Source: Enterobacterales bacterium
GTDB lineage: Bacteria; Pseudomonadota; Gammaproteobacteria; Enterobacterales; Enterobacteriaceae
Length of the DNA: 64,000 bases
Direction of reading: 5' to 3'
Assembly: GCA_015654925.1 (NCBI GenBank)
Contig: JAATFX010000085.1
Location: forward strand, 22,599-86,598
Below, one piece after another: positions 54,284 through 62,062 of this stretch; position 1 is the stretch's first letter; each line of letters starts with the position of its first letter. The translations under genes were made by a program, and so were the position numbers. The notes below the pieces were generated by a model. That model was not told where the DNA came from and ran no database searches. It saw only the letters and a program-made list of their open reading frames with translations.

Positions 54284-54313
54284 TTGACATTCGGCGGGTT
54301 TAATTTTTATAGT
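54284..54313 (+). promoter_or_regulatory. Predicted sigma-70 promoter of the amide operon
   Basis: TTGACA (54284-54289) and TATAGT (54308-54313) are separated by 18 bp. Transcription would start near 54320 and give a leader of about 120 nt that contains the terminator at 54370 before the first gene. Confidence 0.55.
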
Positions 54314-54355
54314 AACCCTAACTTATCCGCAAGAACGCCAACGCTGTCGGCTTGT

Positions 54356-54418
54356 GGCTATGGCAATAGAGCCCTCGCAGAGTCCATGACTTTGCAGGGC
54401 TTTTTTTTTCTTTTTTTT
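54356..54418 (+). promoter_or_regulatory. Leader attenuator before the amide transporter operon
   Basis: A strong intrinsic terminator: AGCCCT-c-GCAGAGT (54370-54383) pairs with ACTTTGCAGGGCT (54389-54401) across loop CCATG, followed by T9-C-T8. It ends 25 bp before the first ATG. An upstream hairpin, GGCTAT (54356-54361) with ATAGAGCC (54366-54373), shares AGCC with the terminator's 5' arm, so the two compete. The operon's AmiR-like ANTAR protein is of the type that binds such leaders to prevent termination. Confidence 0.75.
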
Positions 54419-54442
54419 CAGACAACGCCACAAGGGGTTATC

Positions 54443-55681
54443 ATGTCCTCAATAAAAAGTAATTATGTTGCTATTGCGCTTGCGTCACTATTTTCCATGG
54501 GAATAACTCATGCTGCCATCGCTGCGGATAAGCCAATAAAAATAGGTCTGCTGGAAGATGCTTCCGGTAATTTCGCTCTGCCGGTGATACCTAAAATCCA
54601 TGCTACGGAATTGGCGGTTGAGGAAATTAATGCCAAAGGCGGAATAATGGGCCGCCCCATCGAACTGATTAAATATGATACGCAGTCAGATAATACCCGC
54701 TTTCAGCAAATGGCCCGCCGTTTAATTAATAATGATAAGGCCGACGTGATATTCGGCGCGTTTTCCAGCGCGTCGCGCGAAGCGATTCGCCCCATTATGG
54801 ACCGTGCCAAACAAATGTATTGGTATAATAATCAGTACGAAGGCGGTGTATGCGATACCAATGTGTTTGTTACCGGCGCCGTGCCGGAGCAGCAATTCTC
54901 TACCCTGATTCCCTGGCTGATGGAAAAGTACGGCAAAAAAGTTTATACCATCGCCGCGGATTATAACTTCGGCCAGATCTCCGCCGAATGGGTGCGCAAT
55001 ATCGTCAAAGAAAACGGCGGCACCATGGTGGGCGAAGAATTTATTCCCCTGAGCGTGTCGCAGTTCGGCCAGACCATCCAGAATATCCAGAAAGCTAAAC
55101 CGGATTTTGTCGTGACGCTGCTGGTGGGCGCCAACCAGTCTTCTTATTACGAGCAGGCGGCGGCGGCCAAGCTGGACCTGCCGATGGGCAGCTCGGTGAA
55201 TGTGGGCCAGGCCTACGAACACAAACGCTTTAAGGCGCCGGCGCTGAAAGATATGTATGTCACCGCCAACTATCTGGAAGAAGTGGATACTCCGGCGAGT
55301 AATGATTTCAAACAGCGCTTCCACGCCAAATACCCTAATGAGCCTTATATCAACCAAGAAGCGGCCAATGCCTATGATGCGGTTTATCTGTATAAGGCCG
55401 CCGTCGAACAGGCGAAAAGCACCGATATGGCCGCGGTGCGCAAAGCGCTGGAAAGCGGCGACATCTGTACCGACGGCCCGTCCGGCAAAGTCTGCATCGA
55501 CCCGAAAAGCCATCACCTGAGCCACACTATCTACCTGGCCCACGTGAAAGAAGACCATTCCATAGAAATTCCCAAAGTATGGAATGACATCAAGCCTTAC
55601 TGGCTGGGGCAGGTCGGCTGCAACCTGCCGGTGAAACCCGATCATAACCAATATACCCCGTCCAATCCTCCCAAGGCATGA
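54443..55681 (+). CDS. Amide/urea ABC transporter substrate-binding protein (FmdD/UrtA-like)
   Basis: 412 residues from the ATG at 54443 with AAGGGG upstream. The signal peptide ends ITHAAIAA. The mature type-I binding fold starts KPIKIGLLEDASGNFALPVIPKIHATELAVEEINAKGGIMGRPIELI, and RAKQMYWYNNQYEGGVC and AADYNFGQISAEWVRNIV are typical of the UrtA/FmdD/AmiC branch. It is the first gene of the operon, directly after the attenuator. Ligands of this branch are urea and short-chain amides. Confidence 0.92.
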   Translation: MSSIKSNYVAIALASLFSMGITHAAIAADKPIKIGLLEDASGNFALPVIPKIHATELAVEEINAKGGIMGRPIELIKYDTQSDNTRFQQMARRLINNDKADVIFGAFSSASREAIRPIMDRAKQMYWYNNQYEGGVCDTNVFVTGAVPEQQFSTLIPWLMEKYGKKVYTIAADYNFGQISAEWVRNIVKENGGTMVGEEFIPLSVSQFGQTIQNIQKAKPDFVVTLLVGANQSSYYEQAAAAKLDLPMGSSVNVGQAYEHKRFKAPALKDMYVTANYLEEVDTPASNDFKQRFHAKYPNEPYINQEAANAYDAVYLYKAAVEQAKSTDMAAVRKALESGDICTDGPSGKVCIDPKSHHLSHTIYLAHVKEDHSIEIPKVWNDIKPYWLGQVGCNLPVKPDHNQYTPSNPPKA

Positions 55682-55746
55682 CGCGTCCAGGGGGCCATGG
55701 CGGCCCCCATGGGAACCGGTGGTTAATGGCAGGGGAGTAAACCGGG

Positions 55747-56616
55747 ATGTTAATGATTTCCACGTTATATTCAGTGATTTATCAATTTGGCGATAACTTT
55801 GCCTATCTGGTGCTGGCCGCTCTGGGCCTGGCGGTGATTTTCGGCATGATGGGCGTGATTAACCTGGCCCACGGCGAATTTATTATGTGCGGGGCTTACG
55901 TCACCATCCTGATGAATAAAGCCGGGGTGGTACTGCCGGCTGCCATGCTGCTGGGCACCCTGGCAGCGGCGTTTGCCGGCGGGGTAGTGGAGCGGCTGGT
56001 GGTGCGCCATCTGTATGGGCGGCTGCATGATTCGGTGGTGGCCACCTGGGCGATCAGCCTGATCGTGCAGCAGGGGATGCTGCTGATTGCCGGCCCGTCG
56101 CTGGAAGGGTTATCCACGCCGTTCGGGGCCTTCACGTTCGGCGAATACTCTTTCGCCACCTACCGGGCGCTGTTGCCGCTGTTCGCCATCGGCATCCTGC
56201 TGTTGCTGTACGGGGTATTTTTCCATACCAATTACGGCGTTTGCGCCCGGGCGACCATCCAGAATGCGCGCATGGCGTCCTGCCTGGGATTGGAAACCGA
56301 TCGCATCTATACCCTGACCTTCGCGCTGGGCGCCGGCCTGGCCGGGCTGTGCGGGGCGCTGTACGCGCCCACGCTGACCGCGGTGCCCACCATGGGCAGC
56401 AGTTTTATCGTGCAGGCGTTTGTCTCGGTGGTGGTGGGCGGCGCGAATGTGCTGGTCGGCACCATTCCGGCGGCGATGGCGCTGGGCGCCATCCAAACCG
56501 GCCTTAATTCCTGGTACGGGCAGTTGGCCGGCCAGATCGGCCTGCTGGTCACCGCCATGCTGGTGATTCGTATCTTACCCCAGGGCGTCGGCAGCCTGTT
56601 TACCCGTAATCGCTAG
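55747..56616 (+). CDS. Branched-chain-type ABC permease (UrtB/LivH-like)
   Basis: 289 residues with about eight membrane segments. LAALGLAVIFGMMGVINLAHGEFIMCGAYV is the LivH signature, and AFVSVVVGGANVLVGTIPAAMALGAIQTGLNSW closes the fold. GGGGAG lies upstream. It forms the membrane channel with the product of the next gene. Confidence 0.92.
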   Translation: MLMISTLYSVIYQFGDNFAYLVLAALGLAVIFGMMGVINLAHGEFIMCGAYVTILMNKAGVVLPAAMLLGTLAAAFAGGVVERLVVRHLYGRLHDSVVATWAISLIVQQGMLLIAGPSLEGLSTPFGAFTFGEYSFATYRALLPLFAIGILLLLYGVFFHTNYGVCARATIQNARMASCLGLETDRIYTLTFALGAGLAGLCGALYAPTLTAVPTMGSSFIVQAFVSVVVGGANVLVGTIPAAMALGAIQTGLNSWYGQLAGQIGLLVTAMLVIRILPQGVGSLFTRNR

Positions 56617-56623
56617 GAGCGGC

Positions 56624-57691
56624 ATGGTGACTGTTATGCAAACAAATCGACCCGCGCGGCGCGGCGCGGCCGGCCGGCTTGCCGGCAAAGGCCCGGCGGG
56701 CGCGCTGGTAACCGCGGCCATGCTGCTATTGCCGCTGGTGGCCGACGACTCGACGGTGGGGGACTTGTCCTACTTCTTGTTGTGGACCTTCGGCGCCATC
56801 GGCCTGGCGGCCATGTGGGGGCACGGCGGCATATTGTCGTTCGGCCAAACCGCGTTTTTCGGCCTGGCGGGTTATACCTATGGCGTATTGACCATCAACT
56901 TCGGCGACGGGGCGCTATCGAGCTGGACCGGTCTGCTGATGGCCCTGGTTATGGCCGCCGCGGTTGCCGCCATATTGGGTTACCTGATGTTTTACGGCGG
57001 GGTCACCGGCATTTTCATCGGCATCGTGACGCTGTCGTTTACGCTGGTGATGGAAACCTTTATGTCGCAGACCGCCGGCCCGCAGTGGACCATCGGCGGC
57101 GCGCGCCTGAACGGGTTCAACGGCATGTCGGGGATGCCGCCGCTATCGCTGCCGGGATTCGGCGGCGAACCGCTGACCCTGGAGGGCAATGCTTTTTATT
57201 ATCTGGTGGTGGTGCTGCTGGCGCTGGTGTACTGGGGCGTGCGCCGGTTGCTGGGTTCCGGGTTCGGACTGACCCTGGCCTCGATTCGCGAAAATCCCCG
57301 GCGCGCCGAAATGCTGGGCATCGATATCCGCCGTTATCAGCTGCTGGTATTTATCCTGGGCGGCGTGCTGTCCGGGTTGTCCGGCGCGCTCTATACGCTG
57401 TGGGGCGCCTATATCACCCCATCCTCCATGGGACTCACGGCGGCCGCCATGCCGGTTATCTGGGTGGCCACCGCCGGGCGTAAAAATATTTTCGGCACCA
57501 TCGTAATTACCGCGGCCCTGGTATGGCTCTCCCAGTGGCTGGCGATTTACGGCAGCGAGTACGCCATGATCCTGCTGGGAGCCATTTTGCTGTTCGTGGT
57601 GCTGGCCGCGCCGCAAGGGCTGCTGCCCTGGCTGGGTGAACTGTTCGCCCGGCGGTGGCCGGCGCGCGCCGATAAGGAGGACCCGCAATGA
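56624..57691 (+). CDS. Branched-chain-type ABC permease (UrtC/LivM-like)
   Basis: 355 residues; a second ATG four codons in is an alternative start. GLAAMWGHGGILSFGQTAFFGLAGYTYGV is the LivM motif and LLGSGFGLTLASIRENPRRAEMLGIDIRRYQLLVFILGGVLSGLSGALY the loop facing the ATPases. A basic N-terminus (RPARRGAAGR) precedes the first helix. It is 8 bp after the UrtB-like gene and overlaps the next. Confidence 0.92.
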   Translation: MVTVMQTNRPARRGAAGRLAGKGPAGALVTAAMLLLPLVADDSTVGDLSYFLLWTFGAIGLAAMWGHGGILSFGQTAFFGLAGYTYGVLTINFGDGALSSWTGLLMALVMAAAVAAILGYLMFYGGVTGIFIGIVTLSFTLVMETFMSQTAGPQWTIGGARLNGFNGMSGMPPLSLPGFGGEPLTLEGNAFYYLVVVLLALVYWGVRRLLGSGFGLTLASIRENPRRAEMLGIDIRRYQLLVFILGGVLSGLSGALYTLWGAYITPSSMGLTAAAMPVIWVATAGRKNIFGTIVITAALVWLSQWLAIYGSEYAMILLGAILLFVVLAAPQGLLPWLGELFARRWPARADKEDPQ

Positions 57692-58431
57692 ATTCCCTGG
57701 CGACCGATGTGGCGCAACCGGTATTGGAAGCGCGCGGACTGAGCAAACGCTTCGGCGGCGCGCAGGTGATTAACGGCGTGGATATGGCCATTAATCAGGG
57801 CGAGGTGCGCTGCGTGATCGGGCCGAACGGGGCCGGCAAAAGCACCTTTTTTAAACTGCTGACCGGCGAACATAGCCCCAGCGCGGGGGAAATTTATTTT
57901 TTGGGCCAGCGGCTGAACGCGTTAAAGCCCTTCCAGCGTATTCGCCGCGGCATGAGCATCAAATTCCAGATCCCCGGCATTTTTCCCGAACTGACGGTGG
58001 CGCAGCATTTGCAGCTGTCGCTCAGCCATCTGCGGACGGCCGGGCGCGGGGCGGGGGACGGGATCGATATTTTGCTGGAGAAATTCCGGCTGACGGCGGA
58101 ACGCCGCCAGCGGGCCGGCAATTTATCCCATGGTAAAAAACAGTGGCTGGAAATCGCCATGGCGGTATCGCTGCGCCCGACCCTGCTGATGCTTGATGAA
58201 CCGGTGGCCGGATTATCCATTGAAGAGACCCAGCTCACCGGCGAATTGATTAAACAGATGCAGCGCGACGGCCTGACGCTGATGGTGGTGGAGCACGATA
58301 TGACGTTCGTGCGGCAGATCGCCACGCGGGTCACCGTATTGCACGGCGGCCGGGTGTTCGCCGACGGCGAGGCGGCGCAGGTACTGGCCCGTGAAGATGT
58401 GGCGGATATCTATCTGGGGAAAGCGTCATGA
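57688..58431 (+). CDS. ABC transporter ATPase (UrtD/LivG-like)
   Basis: 247 residues. Walker A GPNGAGKST near residue 45, a signature NLSHGKKQWLEIAMAVS with H in place of the first G, as in UrtD, Walker B LLMLDEPVAGLSIEE, and H-loop VEHDMTFVRQIA. AAGGAGG precedes the start, which overlaps the previous stop (ATGA). Confidence 0.93.
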   Translation: MNSLATDVAQPVLEARGLSKRFGGAQVINGVDMAINQGEVRCVIGPNGAGKSTFFKLLTGEHSPSAGEIYFLGQRLNALKPFQRIRRGMSIKFQIPGIFPELTVAQHLQLSLSHLRTAGRGAGDGIDILLEKFRLTAERRQRAGNLSHGKKQWLEIAMAVSLRPTLLMLDEPVAGLSIEETQLTGELIKQMQRDGLTLMVVEHDMTFVRQIATRVTVLHGGRVFADGEAAQVLAREDVADIYLGKAS

Positions 58432-59147
58432 ACGAGATACTACTACAGGCCAGCGGCCTGAGCGGCGGTTACGGCGGCGGCCGGGTCTTAAACGGCGTGA
58501 CGCTGCAACTGCACGCGGCCGAAGTGCTGGGACTTATCGGGCGCAACGGCGTGGGCAAAACCACCCTGATGCGGGCGCTGATTGGCCTGCTGCCCGTGGG
58601 GGAAGGCGGCCTGCTGCTGGCTGAAACCGATATTACCCGCGCCGCGCCGCAGCGGCGCGCCCATCTGGGCATCGGCTACGTGCCCCAGGGACGCGAGGTG
58701 TTCGGCGGCCTGACGGTGGGTGAAAATCTCCAGGTGGGTATGCAGTTTTTACGTGAGAATCGCCGCGCGGCGCAGGATCAATTGCAACAGGTGCTTGAGT
58801 ATTTCCCCATCCTGCGCCAGCGCCTGAAACAAAAGGCCGGCACCATGAGCGGCGGCGAACAGCAGCAATTGGCCATCGCCCGCGCGCTGGTGGGCGCGCC
58901 CAGGGTCTTGCTGCTCGATGAGCCCTCCGAAGGGGTGCAGCCTTCCATCGTCCATATTATCGCCGACACGCTGGTGCGCATCGCGCGGGAACTGCGCGTG
59001 GCGGTGATCCTGGTGGAGCAGGATATCGCCATGGTGCAGCGCGCGGCCCACCGCTGCTGCGTGATGGATAAGGGCCGGATTATCGACACTCTGGACCACG
59101 CGCAGCTCTGTGACGACGCCCTGATGCGCCGCTACCTGGCCTTATAA
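58428..59147 (+). CDS. ABC transporter ATPase (UrtE/LivF-like)
   Basis: 239 residues. Walker A GRNGVGKTT near 39, Q-loop YVPQGREVFGGLTVGENLQVG, signature MSGGEQQQLAIARALVGAPRVLLLDEPSEGVQPSI, and H-loop VEQDIAMVQRA. It overlaps the UrtD-like gene by 4 bp and completes the transporter with two ATPases and two permeases. Confidence 0.94.
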   Translation: MNEILLQASGLSGGYGGGRVLNGVTLQLHAAEVLGLIGRNGVGKTTLMRALIGLLPVGEGGLLLAETDITRAAPQRRAHLGIGYVPQGREVFGGLTVGENLQVGMQFLRENRRAAQDQLQQVLEYFPILRQRLKQKAGTMSGGEQQQLAIARALVGAPRVLLLDEPSEGVQPSIVHIIADTLVRIARELRVAVILVEQDIAMVQRAAHRCCVMDKGRIIDTLDHAQLCDDALMRRYLAL

Positions 59148-59195
59148 ACCCAGCCCTCCCAGAACGGGGGGATCTATGCCCTATGGAGATAACCT

Positions 59196-60185
59196 ATGAA
59201 CTGGCTTGACCAATCCATCATGACCAAACGCGGCGTCGGCGCCGGGCGCCAGCCGGTAACCCACCATTTGACCGAAGCGATGCAAAAGGAATTTCACTAT
59301 ACCATCGGGCCGTACTCGACGCCGGTGCTGACCATCGAACCGGGCGATCGGGTGATCGTGGATACCCGCGATGCGTTCGAAGGCGCAATTAACCACGAAC
59401 ATGATAAACCGAGCGAACTGCTGAATATGCCGTTCCTTAACCCGCAAAACGGACCGATCATGGTGACCGGCGCGGAAAAAGGCGATGTGCTGGCGGTTTA
59501 TATTGAAAGCATGCTGCCCCGCGGCGACGATCCGCACGGTATCTGCGCCATGATCCCCCATTTCGGCGGATTGACCGGTACGGATCTGACCGCCATGCTT
59601 AACGATCCGCTGCCGGAAAAGGTCAAGCGCATCAAGCTCGACGACCAGCAGGTGTATTGGAGCGACCGCCATACCCTGCCGTATAAACCCCATATCGGCA
59701 CCCTGAGCGTATCGCCCGAGATCGACTCGATCAACTCCCTGACCCCGGATAACCACGGCGGCAATATGGACGTGCCGGATATCGGTCCGGGCAGCATTAC
59801 CTATCTGCCGGTACGTTCGCCCGGCGGCCGCCTGTTTATCGGCGACGCCCATGCCTGCCAGGGGGACGGCGAGCTGTGCGGCACCGCGGTGGAATACGCC
59901 TCCACCACCATTATCAAAGTCGATCTGATCAAACAATGGCAGATCTCCTGGCCGCGCATGGAGAATGCGGAGTCGATCATGAGCATTGGCAGCGCGCGGC
60001 CGCTGGAAGATGCCACCCGCATCGCCTACCGGGACTTGATCTACTGGCTGGTGGCCGATTATGGTTTTGATCAATGGGATGCGTATATGCTGCTGAGCCA
60101 GTGCGGCAAAGTGCGGCTGGGCAATATGGTCGATCCGAAGTATAGCGTCGGCGCCATGATCAATAAAACCCTGCTGGCGCTGTAG
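59196..60185 (+). CDS. Acetamidase/formamidase (FmdA_AmdA family)
   Basis: 329 residues, GGAG upstream. It lacks nitrilase motifs and matches the FmdA/AmdA family: VLTIEPGDRVIVDTRDAFEGAI, NGPIMVTGAEKGDVLAVYIE, NHGGNMDVPDIGPGSITYLPV and LFIGDAHACQGDGELCGTAVEYAST, which carries the conserved metal or catalytic DAHAxxGDGE. It hydrolyses short-chain amides such as formamide to ammonia and the acid. Its place right after the transporter supports amide import and use as a nitrogen source. Confidence 0.92.
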   Translation: MNWLDQSIMTKRGVGAGRQPVTHHLTEAMQKEFHYTIGPYSTPVLTIEPGDRVIVDTRDAFEGAINHEHDKPSELLNMPFLNPQNGPIMVTGAEKGDVLAVYIESMLPRGDDPHGICAMIPHFGGLTGTDLTAMLNDPLPEKVKRIKLDDQQVYWSDRHTLPYKPHIGTLSVSPEIDSINSLTPDNHGGNMDVPDIGPGSITYLPVRSPGGRLFIGDAHACQGDGELCGTAVEYASTTIIKVDLIKQWQISWPRMENAESIMSIGSARPLEDATRIAYRDLIYWLVADYGFDQWDAYMLLSQCGKVRLGNMVDPKYSVGAMINKTLLAL

Positions 60186-60256
60186 CCGGATGGCGTGGTA
60201 TTCAAGGCGGCGCGCGTTGGCCGCCGCCGGTCTTCAGTCAAGATAAGCGGGTGAAA

Positions 60257-61423
60257 ATGAGTTCAGCGGCACCTTTAACTATCGGCCTGCTTTTTTCCGC
60301 CAGCGGCGTGACCGCGTCGCTTGAAGCGTCGCAAATGCGCGGCGCGCGGCAGGCCATCGACGAGATCAATCAGTCCGGCGGCATCAACGGCCGCGAGCTG
60401 CGCGCGGTGCATTACGATCCGATGTCGGAAAATGCCCGCTTTCGCCAGTTGGCGGAAAAACTGATCGTCGAGCGCGGGATTAACGTTATTTTTGGCGGTT
60501 ATACCTCCAGCAGCCGCAAGGCCATCCTGCCGATCGTCGAGAAATACCGGCGCCTGCTGTTCTATCCCCAGCAGTATGAAGGCTTCGAATTTTCGGAAAA
60601 CATTATTTACGGCGGGGCGTCCCCCAACCAAAACAGCGTGCAGATGGCTGATTATCTTACCCGCCGTTTCGGGGCCAGGGTTTATATGATTGGCTCGCGC
60701 TATGTTTATCCCTATGAATGCAACCGCAATATGCAGGAACTGATTTTGCAACACCACGATGGCGCGGTGATCGGCGAACGGTATTTGGATTTAAACGCGC
60801 CGTACGAGGCGTTTTTACCGATTATCGAGGATGTGAAAAAGAAGCGGCCGGATTTTATTTTCAGCACCATGATTGGCCAGACGGTGCCGTTTTTATATCG
60901 CGCCTATGCCGACGCGGGACTGGACCCGGCGCGTATGCCTATCGGCAGCCTGAATACGTCGGAAACCGAAATCGCCATGATGGGCGCGCAGTACGCCTGC
61001 GGCCATTATACGTCGGCGCCTTATTTCCAAAGCGTGAACACTCCCGAGAACCACCAGGCGCTGGCGCATTTTCATGCGCGTTTCGGCGCGGGGGTGTCAA
61101 CGGATATGAACTGGGAGGCGGCCTATAGCCAGCTGCATTTGTATGCCCGGGCGGTACGGGAGTGCGGCAGCGACGAGGTGCCCGCGTTGTTGCCCTGCCT
61201 GCGGGGATGTGAATACGATGCGCCGCAGGGACGTATCCAGATCGACCCCCTGAACCAGCATACCGGGCTGTATCCGCGCATCGGCTGCGCCGACGGCCGC
61301 GGGCAGTTTGAAATTGTCTGGGAGTCGCGCAATCGGGTACGGCCGGACCCCTATATGAGTAACCAGATAGAAGGCGACTGGGTCACCAAACTGACAAAAC
61401 TGGAGCAGCCCGATGCACCCTGA
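60257..61423 (+). CDS. AmiC-like amide sensor (negative regulator)
   Basis: 388 residues from the ATG at 60257; a GTG two codons earlier is an alternative. It is a periplasmic-binding type I fold like the transporter's binding protein but has no signal peptide: the chain begins directly with PLTIGLLFSASGVTASLEASQ. VIFGGYTSSSRKAILPIVEKYRRLLFYPQQYEGFE and DMNWEAAYSQLHLYARAV match AmiC. In Pseudomonas AmiC holds AmiR inactive until an amide binds. It overlaps the AmiR-like gene by 11 bp. Confidence 0.9.
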   Translation: MSSAAPLTIGLLFSASGVTASLEASQMRGARQAIDEINQSGGINGRELRAVHYDPMSENARFRQLAEKLIVERGINVIFGGYTSSSRKAILPIVEKYRRLLFYPQQYEGFEFSENIIYGGASPNQNSVQMADYLTRRFGARVYMIGSRYVYPYECNRNMQELILQHHDGAVIGERYLDLNAPYEAFLPIIEDVKKKRPDFIFSTMIGQTVPFLYRAYADAGLDPARMPIGSLNTSETEIAMMGAQYACGHYTSAPYFQSVNTPENHQALAHFHARFGAGVSTDMNWEAAYSQLHLYARAVRECGSDEVPALLPCLRGCEYDAPQGRIQIDPLNQHTGLYPRIGCADGRGQFEIVWESRNRVRPDPYMSNQIEGDWVTKLTKLEQPDAP

Positions 61424-62060
61424 TGATTCCCGGACCAGTATTACCGCCCGGTTGCTCAGCCGGGGTATGCGGGTGGTAGTGCTGCATCCCCATGATGAAG
61501 ATGGTAAGACCCTGACCGACCATTTGCGCCGCATGGGGCTGATGGTACGCGCTTTTTGGCCGATACCGGACGAGTCCCCGGCGGACGCGGATCTGATTTT
61601 TCTGGCGCTGCAACCCGATCGGCGGGAATCGGACGTGCCGTGGCTGGCGCAAAGCGCCATTCCCCTGGTGGCGGTGATTACCTACGAAAACCCGACGTTT
61701 ATCGATCAGGCGCTGAAACTGGGCGCCAGGGCGACCATTAATTCCCCAATCCGGGTATCGGGTTTGCTGTCGGCGATTATTTTCGCCCTGCATTTGAGCC
61801 AGCAGGCGCGGCAACTGACCGATCGGGTGGATCGGCTGGAGAAAAAGATCCTCGGCCTGCGCCAGGTGAGCGAGGCCAAGACGATCCTGATGCGTATGCA
61901 CGGGATCGGGGAGGAGCAAGCCTACGAAATCCTGCGCCAGCAGGCCATGGATAAGCGGATCACCATCGAAGATATTTCGCGCTCGCTTATCCAGGCCAAC
62001 GATATTTTTTCCCTGACCTCGCCGGCCGCCAAGACCGGCGGTAAAAATAAAGAGGGTTGA
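61413..62060 (+). CDS. AmiR-like ANTAR-domain antiterminator
   Basis: 215 residues. The first 125 residues are a pseudo-receiver (MRVVVLHPHDEDGKTLTDHL, DLIFLALQPDRRESDVPW) without a clear phospho-acceptor Asp pocket. A coiled coil (ARQLTDRVDRLEKKILGLRQVSEAK) leads into the ANTAR domain ILMRMHGIGEEQAYEILRQQAMDKRITIEDISRSLIQ. ANTAR proteins bind leader RNA and stop intrinsic termination. The likely target is the attenuator at 54356-54418. Confidence 0.92.
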   Translation: MHPDDSRTSITARLLSRGMRVVVLHPHDEDGKTLTDHLRRMGLMVRAFWPIPDESPADADLIFLALQPDRRESDVPWLAQSAIPLVAVITYENPTFIDQALKLGARATINSPIRVSGLLSAIIFALHLSQQARQLTDRVDRLEKKILGLRQVSEAKTILMRMHGIGEEQAYEILRQQAMDKRITIEDISRSLIQANDIFSLTSPAAKTGGKNKEG

Positions 62061-62062
62061 TC

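Noticed and set aside
54320..54373. Classical dual-hexaloop ANTAR binding motif
   Set aside because: Loops with A1 and G4 (AACGCC, AACGCT) can be found but are not closed by acceptable stems, so the exact motif is not claimed.
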